DNA of 64,000 bases from Fragum whitleyi (lineage: Eukaryota; Mollusca; Bivalvia; Cardiida; Cardiidae). Positions within the stretch are counted from its first letter, which is position 1. Each line of letters starts with the position of its first letter. The translations under genes and the position numbers were made by a program. Positions 45,019 through 55,830 of the stretch are shown here, in pieces. The notes under the pieces are model-generated. The model did no database searches. It was not told the origin of the DNA and worked only from the letters and a program-made list of their open reading frames with translations. The stretch covers positions 51,264,258 through 51,328,257 of the forward strand of contig OX411552.1 of the NCBI GenBank assembly GCA_948146395.1, in the 5' to 3' direction.

Positions 45019-46413
45019 AGCTCCACTGGCCGAAGGCCAGCGAGCTATTGTCATGGCAGAGTGTCCGGGGTGCATGCGTGTGTGCTTCCGTGCGTAAACT
45101 TTTCCTTTAAACATCTTCTCCTCCTAAACCAATGGGCGGATTTTAATGAAACTTGGTAGAAATGATCCTTGGGTGGCCCCCTTCTTAAATTGTTCAAAGA
45201 ATTTTGATTGGCCCCCAAATATGGGCGTGGCAGGGCGTGGCATTTTTTGCACTTTGAAATCTTTAAAAATCTTCTCCTCCCAAACCATTGGGCCGATTTC
45301 AATGAAACTTGGCATGGATGTTCCTTGGGTGACCCTTTACTTAAAGTGTTCAAGAAATTTTGATTAGCCCTTAAATATGGGCGTGGCAGGGCGGGGCTTA
45401 TTTTGAGCCCGAAATCTTTTAACAACAACTCCTCCGGAACCACTGGGCCGATTTCAATGAAACTTTAACAAATTGTTCCTTGGGCGACCCTTTACTTAAA
45501 TTGTTCAAGAAATTTTGATTGGTCCATAAATATGGGCGTGGCAGGGCATGGCATTTTTTCACTTTGAAATCTTTAAAAATCTTCTCCTCCCAAACCATTG
45601 GGCCGATTTCAGAGGAACTTGGCATGGATGCTCCTTGGGTGACCCTTTACTTAAATTGTTCAAGAAATTTTGATTGGTCCATAAATATGGATGTGGCAGG
45701 GCGGGCTATTTTGAGCCAGAAATCTTTGAACGACATCTCCTCCTGAACCACTGGGCAGATTTCAATGAAACTTTAAAAGAATGGTCCTTGGATGACCCTT
45801 TACTTAAATTGTTCAAGAAATTTTGATTGGACTAAAAAAATTGGTGTGGCAGGGCGGGGCCTATTTTGAGCCCGAAATTTTCAAATGACATTTTCTCCTG
45901 AACCACTTGGCTGATTTCAATGAAACTTTACCAGAATGTTCTTGAGTGTATCTTTAAAAATTATTTGCTAAATTTTGATAGGCCTATAAATTTGGGCGTG
46001 GCAGGGAGGGGCTTATATTGAGGCCAAAATCTTTGAACGATATCTCCTCCGGAACCACTCAGCCAATTTCAATGAAACTTTACCAGAATGTTTCTTGGGT
46101 GACTATTTACTTAAATTGTTCAAGAAATTTTGGTTGGTCATTAAATATGGGCATGTCAGGTGGGCCTATTTTGAGCCCGAAATCTTTGAACGACATCTTC
46201 TGAACCTTATGTTTTAATAAGATTGGTCAAGGGTTGCAGGTTCATTGTGATTGAGTTTTTTTGTGCAATATGGACCAGAACCATTTAATCATTACTAAAT
46301 AGGTCTTAGGAGATTTTGGAGTGTTAATGTATTCATTTAAAGTAAGCTTTATTTAATGAAAGTCTAAAGATTTTAAAGCCAGTGGAGCGATACAGGCCCT
46401 CTTGGGCCTCTTG
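45019..46413 (+). mobile_element. F3 element with b5 (GGGCGTGGCAGG) body inserted in X
   Basis: Head AGCTCCACTGGCCGAAGGCC, AGCGAGCTATTGTCATGGCA, GTGTGTGCTTCCGTGCG. Monomers of about 160 bp (CAATGAAACTTGGCATGGAT; GGGTGACCCTTTACTTAAAT; AATATGGGCGTGGCAGGG). The second arm is GCCAGTGGAGCG, the hairpin GGCCC-TCTT-GGGCC, the end TCTTG, then TT. Empty site in the inverted X copy: GATTTTTTGGTCAC; here GATTTTTT | element | TTGGTCAA. The ORFs 45051-45746 on both strands are repeat artefacts. Confidence 0.9.
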
Positions 46414-46563
46414 TTGGTCAAATTATTGTAAAGGTACACTCTATGAGATATATTCATGTAACTAAGATTGGAACAAGTACCAAATGGTGTCGGGGTACCT
46501 TAAAGGGAGGTAATATTTTTGCTAAATTGAATTAAGGTTTCCAATTATGTCTGATAGCCTTAA

Positions 46564-47110
46564 GCTAACCTGAAATCAAAATGCACAAGGTGAGCTATTG
46601 TGACCAATGTATTTCTTGTCTGTTTGTGGTGTGTCCGTACACAATAACTTAAAAATCTTCTTCCAAACTAACCATCACTTTTCAACCAAAATTCACAGGA
46701 TTGTTAATCAGGACAGGTACTTTCAAAAAACTTCACAAAATTGGAATCCATGAATCACTCTGATTATCATGGCAACAAAGTGAAAAAAAAAATCTCCCAT
46801 GCTGCAATGCCGCGAGCTGAATATTTGGCATAGCCCAACGCTTGTCTACCAAAATACTTCAAATTATTGCTCTTTCCAGAAAAAAAGGAACATGTTCTGA
46901 GATCCTAAATTTTATTATGCCATCCTTAGATGAAGATGGGTTATATTGCTTTGCACTTTTTGATCACTCTGTCTGTCCTTCCTTAGACTATTTTTTGTCC
47001 AGAACATATCTCAAAAGTATGCAAGCTAGAACCATGAAACATCAACTGACATAGAATATGCTATCCAACGGCTATTGTGGGGAGCATAATTGTTTTACAA
47101 ACATCTCTTG
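46564..47110 (+). mobile_element. Degraded F1-like head followed by an F2/F7-type 3' end
   Basis: GCTAACCTGAAATCAAAATG, CACAAGGTGAGCTATTGTGA is a decayed F1 head abutting X. Body with CTTCACAAAATTGGAATCCA. The end at 47079-47110 is GGGGAGCATAATTG, hairpin TGTTT-TAC-AAACA, TCTCTTG and TTTTT. Head and tail belong to different families, so it is probably two truncated elements fused. Confidence 0.55.
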
Positions 47111-47306
47111 TTTTTAAATGAAGCTCAAAAATATCTAAGATTGGAATGGTATATGATAGAGTATTCATATTTCACTGTAAAAAGAAATAGCAACAAGGTC
47201 ATCAGTCAAGGTTAAGTGTCATTTTTTCAAGATCAAATATGAATGAAATTTTAACTCTTACATCGGCTTTAACTTTGAAATGGGAATTGGTATAGTCTTC
47301 ATTTTT
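47111..47306. repeat. Body-type sequence interrupted by F3
   Basis: GTCATCAGTCAAGG and TTGGTATAGTCTTCATTTTT resemble bodies of F2/b4 type and continue after the F3 at 48325 (TTCACAAGTGCATTGCTTAT; AAAGTCAAGGTCGTCGG). Confidence 0.45.
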
Positions 47307-48324
47307 AGCTCCACTGGCTGAAAGCCACTGGGGCTCTTGTCATGGCATTGTGTTCGTCGTGCGTTCGTCCGTCAGTCCGTCCGTGCATCTGGTCATAAAG
47401 TTTTTCTTTAAAAATCTTCTCCTCAGAAACTACTGGATGGATTTCAACCAAACTTTACAGGTATGATCCTTGGGTGACCCTCTTTCAAAGTTGTTCAAGA
47501 AATTTTGATCAAATGAAAAACATGGATTCAATGGGCATGGCTAATTTCCAAATATGGTAAAAAGTGAGTTTTCTCAGATTCTAATAGATGGATACCAATG
47601 AAATTTAAGATGAATGATCCTTGGGTGACCCTTTATCAGTCTACCAAAAATGATTGTGATTGGATGAAAAATATGTATTTTATGGTCCAAGGTCATTTCT
47701 CTATATGTTATATAATGGAAACTTTGAAAATCATTTTTCAGAATCTAACTGATGGATATCAACCAAATTACACTGGAATGATACTTGAGTGACCCTTTAT
47801 TGGTCTACCAAAAATTATTGTGATCGAATGAAAAATATGTATTTTATGGGCGGAGGTCATTTCTCTATATGATATATAGTGGAAACTCCAAAAATCATTT
47901 TCTCAGAATCTAATGAATGGATATCAACCAAATTTCACTGCAAATGATCCTTAGGTGACCCTTTATCAGTCTACCAAATTAAATTATTGTGAACAGATGA
48001 TAAATATGTATTTTTTGGGTGGAGGTCATTTCTCTATATGTTATATAATGGAAACATTCAAAATCATTTTCTCAGATTGTAATTGATGGATATTAACCAA
48101 ATTTCACTGGATTGATCCTATCCACCAAAAAATTACTGTCATTGGAGAAAAGATATGTATTTTATGGGCGGAGGTCATTTCTATATATTTTATATGGTGG
48201 AAACTGAAAATCATTTCAACATCAGAAGAACCAAAAATATCGAAAAAATCTAGTCAAAACTAAGATTTGCTGTTATAAGAATTTCAAGCCTGTGGTGCGA
48301 CTCAAGCCATTTATGGCTTTCTAG
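47307..48324 (+). mobile_element. F3 element, complete (1.0 kb)
   Basis: Head AGCTCCACTGGCTGAAAGCC after five T's, GTTCGTCCGTCAGTCCGTCC run, F3 leader and five monomers. The second arm is CCTGTGGTGCG (one change), hairpin AAGCCATTTATGGCTT, CTAG, then TTCACAAG. Confidence 0.87.
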
Positions 48325-48470
48325 TTCACAAGTGCATTGCTTATGACAAGACCTTTTAGTTGATACCAAAGTCAAGGTCGTCGGTTGAGGTCATATTTCA
48401 CATGGTTTTATCCCCCTATTTTTCGTAAAAGGGGATATAGTAATGGTCTACGTCCGGCATTCCATCTATA
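48325..48470 (+). repeat. Body remnant and F9-type head
   Basis: After the body remnant, ATCCCCCTATTTTTCGTAAA, AGGGGATATAGTAATGGTCT, ACGTCCGGCATTCC is a head of the kind seen again in decayed form at about 59530. It is cut off by the F1 at about 48471. Confidence 0.55.
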
Positions 48471-49684
48471 AACTTCATGAAGTGCTCAAGGTGAGCTATT
48501 TTGATCATACAATGTCCGTCTTCAGTTGTGCATCATCCACAATTTCTTTAGACATCTTCTCCTTCTAAACCGGTGGGCCAATCTTCATGAAACTTACGAG
48601 GGTTGTTCCTTGGGTCAAGCTCTACCAAATTTGTTCAAATAAATGAAAACCATTGTTAACTTTCCCTTTACCCATAACAAACAGAGTGAAAATAGGAAAA
48701 TCTTCAAAAATCATCTCTGAAACCAGAAGGCAGACAGCTTTCATATTCGTTATGTAGCATCATCTAGTGGACTTCTACCAAGTTTATTCATATCAAGACC
48801 TTGGGGTCATATTTTGGCTCCATCGTGGCACAACCCTTTTCACAGGAAATCAAATAGCAAAAAATCTTTAAAAATCTTCTTCTCTGAAAGCAGATGGCAG
48901 ACGGCTTTCATATTTGGTATGTAGCATCATCTAGTGGGCCTCAACCATGTTTGTTCATATCAAGACCCTGGGGTTATAATTCGGCACACCCGGGCACATC
49001 CCTTTTAGCTCTTCTGAACATGAAGGGTAAAAAAGGATAGTCTTCAAAAATCTTCTTCTCTGAAACAAGAGGGCAGACAGCTTTCATATTTGGTATGTAG
49101 CATCACCTAGTGGACCTCTACCAAGTTTGTTCATATCAAGACCCTGGGGTCATATTTTGGCTTTGCCTGGGCGCAACCCTTTATTACATAGAATCAAATA
49201 GCAAAAATCTTTAAAAATCTTCTTTTCTGTAACCAGAGGGCACACAGATTTCGTAATTGGCATGTAGCATTACCTAGTGGACCTCTACAAAGTTTGTACA
49301 TATCAAGACCCTGGGTTCATATTTTGGCTACACCTGGGCACAACCCTTTTTACAAAGAATCAAATAGCAAAAATCTTCTTTTCTGTAACCAGAGGGCACA
49401 CAGCTTTTATATTTGGTATGTAAGCATCATCTTGTGGGCCTCTACCAAATTTGTTCATATCAAGACCATTGGGTTATAATTAGTCTCCACCTGGGCGCAA
49501 CCCTTTTTACATAGAATCAAAGAGCGAAAAGGCTTATCTTACTTGCTTTTGGCTGAAAACATTCCAGGGTATTGATCTTATGTAAAAATTATTTCCTTGT
49601 TGACATACGCCTATTCGATTAATGTGATGTCCCAGGGTTCAAAGAGACTCAGGTGAGCGGTCTAGGACCATCATGGTCCTCTTG
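48471..49684 (+). mobile_element. F1 element with b3 body, first arm missing
   Basis: Begins near ACTTCATGAAGTGCTCAAGG, TGAGCTATTTTGATC, so the first hairpin arm is lost. Six b3 monomers, tail GATGTCCCAGGGTTCAAAGA, CAGGTGAGCGGTCTAG, hairpin GGACCATCATGGTCC, TCTTG at 49680-49684, TTATTT. Confidence 0.82.
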
Positions 49685-50243
49685 TTATTTTAATTAAACT
49701 GATGGAAATATAAATAGCTTTTCATTTGATCTTTAACATTGCCAATATTTTCATGCCTATTCAAGCCTAATATTTGGCATGATGGTAGATCTCAACAAAA
49801 CGCATCTGCTCATACTAAAGTCAAAGTCATGTGACCAGGTCAATGTCATATATCAAGGTCAAATTACTAAAAAACTTAACCAAAAAATTAGCATTACCTA
49901 TATTTTTAAGCCTATTAAAGATACAAACCTCATATTTGCGTATCAACCCACTGTTCCTGAAAAAAGTTGCAGTTGTAAAACTCTTGTTTTCTTCTGAAAA
50001 AAATGGTCTAATACTTTCATTTTCTGCTTTGGCATTGATCTATGTTTTATGGCAAATTACTGAAATTATACTTCTTAAATCAGATAAGTCTTATTTTGTA
50101 GGACCCCATTTAATATAGAGGTGTTAGAAAAAAGACTTAAGCAAATATTATCATTTTAAACCTTCAGACATAATTCTTTTCAAAACTTGTGTTTGGTTTC
50201 ACATTTCTCTACCAAAACAATTTGCAGTAACTTGCATTCTTAT
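49685..50243. repeat. F2-like body remnant and low-copy sequence
   Basis: 49790-49900 contains AAAGTCAAAGTCATGTGACC and ATCAAGGTCAAATTAC like F2 bodies. The rest is AT-rich and not recognised. ORFs 49779-50118 are in overlapping frames with no domain. Confidence 0.45.
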
Positions 50244-50484
50244 TAGCTCGGCTTTTTTAGAGAAAACCCGAGGTATTGTGGCCACCTTAGGGCCATTCGC
50301 GTTGATTTTGGTGTAGGCATTTGTGTGGCGTGCTTTTGTAAGAGTTATGCCCCTTCTTTGACTTGCATTGGATGTTAAAGCCCTATGTGATATGTTATAT
50401 ATCGAATATAGGTCATAGACAAATTGTAGAAAGACTTAAAAATTTTGAACTCACATACTCAAGAGAGCGAATTAGGACATCTTG
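50244..50484 (+). mobile_element. F10 element, short (241 bp)
   Basis: Head AGCTCGGCTTTTTTAGAG, AAAACCCGAGGTATTGTGGC with pairing CTCGG/CCGAG. Body with GTCATAGACAAATTGTAGAA. Second arm and end read AGAGAGCGAATTAGGACATC, TTG, then T. No clear 3' hairpin. Confidence 0.6.
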
Positions 50485-51160
50485 TCTGGTTATTACCAGC
50501 CCACTGTCCTGTAAACTTTTTTTTTTTTTTTAAAAAATCTGAAAATTACGGAATGAGTTCAAACCAAATTTTACAGGATTGATCATTAACTGATAAAGGC
50601 CGTCTTGTGCCTCTAATGGTATTACCTGTCTTCATTTCTGTATTTCCGCTTGGGAGTAATATAACTTGATCCCGGTGCACTGAATTTGAGTAATACATTG
50701 GTCAAAAGTATAATATAAGACTTCTTACTCGAATTCTTTTAGCCTAGACCTAACCAGATTAACAGAAATCCTAGAACCGCCGCGGGTATAAGGCGTTTTT
50801 TTCTACGGATACAAAAACGAAGAAACTGCATGAAATTGCTATGCAAATTTAACAACTCCGTGTTTCAACATCGGTGTGCGAGTATAAAATGAACAAAAAG
50901 GAGTTCAAAATATTTTTGAAGAATCGTATTTTTTTATTCAGTACATATTATGTAATAGCAGATTAGACCAAACCCGGGTATTGGTCACACGGTCACCCGT
51001 GTTAACGGTTATTCACCCGTGACATGGACAAGTCATTGAAAGTATGAACGTAGCAGGATGACGCATTTTACCTCGAGATCTTTGAATAACCTTTCGCTAA
51101 TCACTTGCTTACTTTAAACCGATTTTATCAGAAACATTGTTGGGTTGCAGAAGACGTTTC
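50485..51160. other. Low-copy sequence
   Basis: Starts with an F3-like leader trace (GAATGAGTTCAAACCAAATT, ACAGGATTGATCA), then apparently unique sequence with no feature recognised. Confidence 0.4.
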
Positions 51161-51454
51161 ATGCAAATGTCTTCTACCATTGGGTGGATAATCGTAATTT
51201 ATGTGGGAGGAGTATCTTGGGCTAGTAATAGTGACATAAATACTATAAACACGGTCGAGGGGCGTAGGAACTTCGATAATTTCAATCTAATTCGAACGAT
51301 AAAGGTCCCTTCTTATCCTCTTGTTTCTACTTACAGCATCAAGGACAACTATGTAATCAGCCGACAATCTCTGCACTTTCCTCCTGCCCAACAGGAAACC
51401 ACAAAACACACGAGACTTGTCTCTGTTGTGCCAAGCAGAGTGAAGTGCGGATAA
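51161..51454 (+). CDS. Hypothetical small ORF with possible signal peptide
   Basis: ATG at 51161 opens 97 codons to TAA at 51452. The N-terminus MQMSSTIGWIIVIYVGGVSW is a short polar start followed by a hydrophobic stretch, then ASNSD, as in a secretory signal peptide. The remainder is polar, with one Cys as the second-last residue, and resembles no family that I know. Upstream GGTTGCAG could be a splice acceptor, in which case this would be an exon. No promoter, polyA signal or neighbouring exon is evident. It may be chance. Confidence 0.2.
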   Translation: MQMSSTIGWIIVIYVGGVSWASNSDINTINTVEGRRNFDNFNLIRTIKVPSYPLVSTYSIKDNYVISRQSLHFPPAQQETTKHTRLVSVVPSRVKCG

Positions 51455-51649
51455 CTGCAAAAGACGCGTCTAAAACACTCCAATATAACAATGGTGCGGT
51501 CCCACAACGTTATTGTTTCAACATTAGCTATAAGCTTTAATAGATAAGAGACTTATCAAAAAAATATTCCACGTGAAGAATCATGCTTTGATCTAGAGAG
51601 GGACCCAGACCCCTCCTAAATTTCGGTAAAGATATGGTTAGGAAAATCT

Positions 51650-51758
51650 TCCATGCGTCCAGGATAACAAAACGATGCATACTGTTCGCAAATTTAACCC
51701 CGTTATGCGGACAGATCGGGGTTTAGTTTACAAAAAGTTACCATCCTGAATGCAGGGC
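51650..51758. mobile_element. MITE, GCGTTCAGGATG family, copy 1
   Basis: About 109 bp. Left TCCATGCGTCCAGGATAAC and right CATCCTGAATGCAGGGC are inverted; inner AATTTAACCCC / GGGGTTTAGTT also pair. Same family as 54431-54560. Confidence 0.72.
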
Positions 51759-51882
51759 ATTCAGATAATCGGAGAACCATATCGTCAGTCGATGAAATAA
51801 ATGTAAGCTGTAGCCAGGACATATGTTCGCCCAGCAAGGAAAACTAAAGTTTGGTTTTTTTTCCATTTCATTTTCGGTAGGA

Positions 51883-51904
51883 CCCCCCCCCCCCCCCCCC
51901 CCCC
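51883..51904. repeat. Poly-C tract, 22 bp
   Basis: Uninterrupted run of 22 C. The minus-strand ORF through it (51785-51991) is a repeat artefact. Confidence 0.9.
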
Positions 51905-52127
51905 TACACGCACACAAGATTTTACGTTGACACTAGATAGTTTACGATATGGATTTAAACGCCACTTTAAACGATATTTCAGAGAAATCACATCAGTTGG
52001 ATTGTGCTAGAAGTTGTTAAAGAAGTTTTTACCAAGCCTTCCCTATTCACTCCAATATACTTTAAATATTTAGGAGACAAAATGTGACGAAAGATTTTTT
52101 GAAATTATTTTTGTTTAGTATACCTAC

Positions 52128-52245
52128 TTTGGATCGTTGGTTCACGGGTTCGAATCCTGGTGGATACGGAATGTGCAGCTGGACAGGACACTTTACTGGT
52201 AGATTCCCAATCCAGTCAGCTGTAAAATTAGCCAGCTAAGGTTAG
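52128..52245 (+). mobile_element. SINE fragment (second tRNA-SINE family)
   Basis: B-box region GGGTTCGAATCCTGGTGGAT followed by GCTGGACAGGACACTTTACT. The phrase GACACTTTAC and the B-box context match the minus-strand SINE at 53328-53518. 5' half and tail missing. Confidence 0.5.
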
Positions 52246-52647
52246 GGGTTTTTTGTTTTTTTTTCTATTAGCGCCCACCCCTTTTCGACAATATGTACAC
52301 AGATACATTTTTTGGTAATGATTAGGTCCATTTTAAGTGTTAGATTCACTGGCAACGATACTTATTTATTTCTATCGAACAAAAACAGAAATACTTCATA
52401 CATAGATAAATGTATAGAACAAGATCGCACCAAATTGTAATTACAAGAGATTATAATTGTATTACGTCAGTATGCACTTATTTCTGCAGACATTAATTAG
52501 TTCACCACCTACCGAAAATACCGTCTGGCGCTTGGTTGAGAGGTCGGCTGCTTGAGATTGCAGACGAAGGAACAATTGGTACATCCTAAATTAAATATAT
52601 ACCGTGTGTGACCTGTAAAGCGAAATGGGTCATTATGGACATCCTAC

Positions 52648-52700
52648 TTTTTGTTGTTTTGGGTTTAACGCCGCTCTCAACATTATTGATAAACGACTTA
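52648..52700 (-). repeat. SINE 3'-domain fragment
   Basis: The reverse complement of GGGTTTAACGCCGCTCTCAA, CATTATTGATA is the conserved SINE tail (TGTTGAGAGCGGCGTTAAAC) also present at about 30825-30845. Only the tail is recognisable. Confidence 0.6.
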
Positions 52701-52759
52701 ATACTCAAAACAATACAAATGTTTTTCTCATAGGATGAGATTTAAAAGGCTCTTATTAA

Positions 52760-53010
52760 CTTCTTTCGTTGTTAATTCGCACGAAGTGATCAAGGTGACC
52801 AATGTCATTGTGTCCGTCTATCTGTAGGTTCGGTCGCCAACAATTATAAAACATAATCTTTTCTTCCCTAACTAGCTAACAAATTGCAACAGAACTTCGC
52901 GGAAATTATTCCTAAGACAAGTAGGACCTACTTTCAAAATACTTTAAGAAAAAAAATCCGTGATAAGTTCTAGTTACTATTGGATTTGGAATGATGCATC
53001 ACCTGACGTT
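52760..53010 (+). repeat. Highly decayed F1-like head
   Basis: TTCGCACGAAGTGATCAAGG, TGACCAATGTCATTGTGTCC, GTCTATCTGTAGG, CAACAATTATAAAACATAAT is recognisable as an old F1 head and leader. No 3' end. ORF 52991-53185 continues from it and shows no domain. Confidence 0.45.
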
Positions 53011-53327
53011 TATCTACAGGCACACTTCAAAAAACTTCTCTATACTTAAAAAACCCAATGTTATGGGTTTCTTTATTTTACATAGAAAAGGAGAAGAAAA
53101 ACTTACAATAATTCTTCTAAATATACTCTTTGGCAAGTATTATTTTCTAGTGATGCTCTTTAATACTCCAGGCTCTTTATCGTAAAACGTCGATATACCA
53201 CGAGAAATATCTCCGTTGCAAGAAAATGTGTAGGCTTTTTTAGCTCGAGGTTAACACGATAAAGGGTCGAACGACTCTTATTTCCATCGCGGTCCTAACT
53301 CATTCAGGATCTTTTCCTGCACATTGG

Positions 53328-53518
53328 GAGAGAGAGAGAGAAGGGGAGAGAGAGAGGCAGTGAGTTCTGACTACTGCTACCCACTTTTACAGCTTGGTGG
53401 ACTTTGGCTCTGTCTGTAAAGTGTCCTGCCCAAATACACTACTCGCCTCCGGTGGGACTCGAACCCACAACACCAGGTTACAAGTCGAGCCTGCTAACCC
53501 ACTCGGCCAATGAGCCAG
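53328..53518 (-). mobile_element. tRNA-headed SINE with (CT)n tail
   Basis: On the minus strand: TGGCTCATTGGCCGAGTGGG (A-box-like), GGGTTCGAGTCCCACC (B box), then GGGCAGGACACTTTACAGAC, CCACCAAGCTGTAAAAGTGG, and a CT-rich tail (GAGAGAGAG on the plus strand at 53329-53353). Same layout as 62217-62460. The stems are imperfect, so a functional tRNA is unlikely. Confidence 0.72.
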
Positions 53519-54430
53519 ACTGAATTAGATAACGCCTAACTTTAGCAGCACAAATATTGCAGATCAGAGTAGTTTAAACTGTACTTTAACATTGAAACCG
53601 TTAGATAGACAAATAGCCCGAGCCCAAACTTATTTGTCCGGGGGGGATTGTTGTCTGTAGCAAAATATTATCTAACATCATTCCTCACAGTGAGATCCCA
53701 AAGCTGTAGTTACGAAATGTCACTCGCAAAATGACAAAATGTTGAACGGGGTTTAAATAGATAGTCTTTAAAACAGGAAAATACCACATCGATTTTGGAG
53801 GATATGAAAATATGACGGCTGTTATATTTGAAATCGGGTCGAAATCATAAGCTCTATTAAAAAGATTTCAAGTAAAATTTGTTGCATTGTAAAGCGGTAA
53901 TATGTTGACATTTTGAATGAAAATATTTGGATAAAATCTCAAACCCGATATTTAATGATTTCATTCAAATTGTGTTCTTTTTTTATTGGTACACCGATAA
54001 ACACTCTATTGAAAACGAACGTTTGAAATATATGACATAAAATTAATATCATATTCCTTTAAAAATGTGGGGCTTTTTTTTTTTATTAAACCGAAACAAT
54101 GATCTAATTGATGAAATCTTTGTTACTGTTTGTAAAATTTTACAACTTAAAAACAACTTCTTCCAAAATGGTACCTTTTTAAACTACTTTCCTCTATAAC
54201 CGGGGTTAAAGGTTTAAAAAAGCGTGAAAGGACGACTTAAACACAACAACTGCAGTTTTACCAGTGTAGAGTTGGATGGTTCTTGTCGACATAAATAGCT
54301 TTCATTTGATTTAAGCAAAGAAAAATGTTTTTTATATATGCCAATTAATTTATTATTTATATGACTAATATCATTATAATTGTATGGGTTAGTGTTATTT
54401 CTTTCAACGACAGAATTTAAGTAAACATCT
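53519..54430. other. Low-copy AT-rich sequence
   Basis: No repeat family, conserved peptide or RNA gene recognised in this stretch. Confidence 0.5.
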
Positions 54431-54560
54431 GCCCTGCGTTCAGGATGACAAACGGTTCAAACAGTTTTCTAAATATACCCCGCTTTGCGCGCAAGTGCAC
54501 GTGCTAACCGGGGTATAATTGAAAATTGTCTGCACAAGTTTGACATCCTGAACGCAGGGC
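54431..54560. mobile_element. MITE, GCGTTCAGGATG family, copy 2
   Basis: 130 bp. Perfect 17-bp terminal inverted repeats GCCCTGCGTTCAGGATG / CATCCTGAACGCAGGGC, with further inner pairing (TATACCCCG / CCGGGGTATA). Related to 51650-51758 and to the half copy at 40341. Non-coding. Confidence 0.85.
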
Positions 54561-55830
54561 TGGTCTATTTACTAGTACATTGTAAATATTTATTCTTTGA
54601 TTAAAGCAACTTAAATTGTTGCGTTTGCCTTTATTGTTGTTTGTTTGATCTTTGTAGATTAAGAGACACATTTTTATATACATGTCTTAAGAAGGTACAT
54701 GTATATTAACAAAATATTATTTCGTGTTTTTTTTTTGTTTTTTTTGTTTTTTAAATTCGGAGCGGTATAAAATTTTGTTTTCTAGTAATTGGACCGAATG
54801 AAGACCCAGGAAGGATTCTTTTATCGTACGTATTTCCATTATAACTTTTATGAAAATGTTGAAAGACCGATTTTATGTCGATAAGTATTTAATACACATT
54901 GATATTTCATTACTAATATTTTGTCATACAAAATGTCAAATTTTCTACTCAGAAATCAATCGGACCTGTCGCCCCCGGCCCGATTCGATCATTACTTACC
55001 AATATATCGAAGATTGTTAAAAAGTCTACAGTCGTGATTTTACGGTCAAATTCGGTGCATTTCAAATATGTATTGGTGAAAACATTTTGGAATTAAATTA
55101 AGATCTAGTCAAATTTAGAAAGGTAAGTTTTTAGCTATTAGTCTGTTAAAGTTGCCCAAAAAGGTTCAACTTGCGTTAATTTCTTATTGTGTTACCTTCA
55201 TTAAATAAAGATTATTATTATAATTATTTTTTTTATAATAATTATTATTATTATTATTATTATTATTGTTATACATGTTCTGTTCTAAATATATAGATGT
55301 ATAAAAGTAAAATACCACTTAGACACATCGAAAACTCAGTACAAAAGTAGTGTAACTGTCTATGAATTTATAATACACTTGCACTTGCAAAGTTTTTCGC
55401 TGACCAATCTACATTCACATATACTAAAAAATAAACGCCGGATAAGCTTAAATGATTGGTTTCATTATAAATTGTATTATTTGATTATTATATTTATTTT
55501 GATTGTGTGGAAAAAATACCCCCTTTAAACGATGACTCTTCTTGATTTGCGAAATACGGCCGGCCGGACACATATGTATTCTTTATTTCTCCGCCACAGG
55601 GAACGGAAAACAACGAACAAAATGATACAAATAATTAAATCGAACAGTAGCACACATACGTACACACCAACACACGCACGCACGAACGCACCTAAATGCA
55701 TCCTCACTCACCCGAAAAAAATCACACGCACACAGAGATCCATATAAACATATGCATGCCTGAAGTGAATAGAGTTAATAAGCATTCCTTTAGAACGTTC
55801 GAAAGTGAATAAAAGGACTGCTTGATCATT
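54561..55830. other. Low-copy sequence with (TTA)n microsatellite
   Basis: AT-rich. A TTA/TAA microsatellite lies at about 55212-55267. ORFs 55525-55747 overlap on opposite strands around CACACGCACGCACGAACGCA and are not supported. Confidence 0.5.

Larger units (their letters stand above)
43488..46559. mobile_element. Element X: TTAA-flanked, about 65-bp inverted ends, nested MITE and F3
   Basis: GGCTATCGGACGCCATTGGT at 43488 and its counterpart ending TGTCTGATAGCC at 46559 are inverted; the similarity runs about 65 bp to CATATTACCTCCCTTTAA / TTAAAGGGAGGTAATATT. TTAA lies on both sides (43484-43487, 46560-46563). This resembles piggyBac-type target use, but TTAA is also common in such AT-rich DNA. 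No transposase ORF. Holds a MITE (43621-43797) and F3 (45019-46413). Confidence 0.62.

Noticed and set aside
45051..45746. Overlapping ORFs on both strands
   Set aside because: Monomer length and low stop density of the b5 array keep frames open; no domain and both strands open at once.
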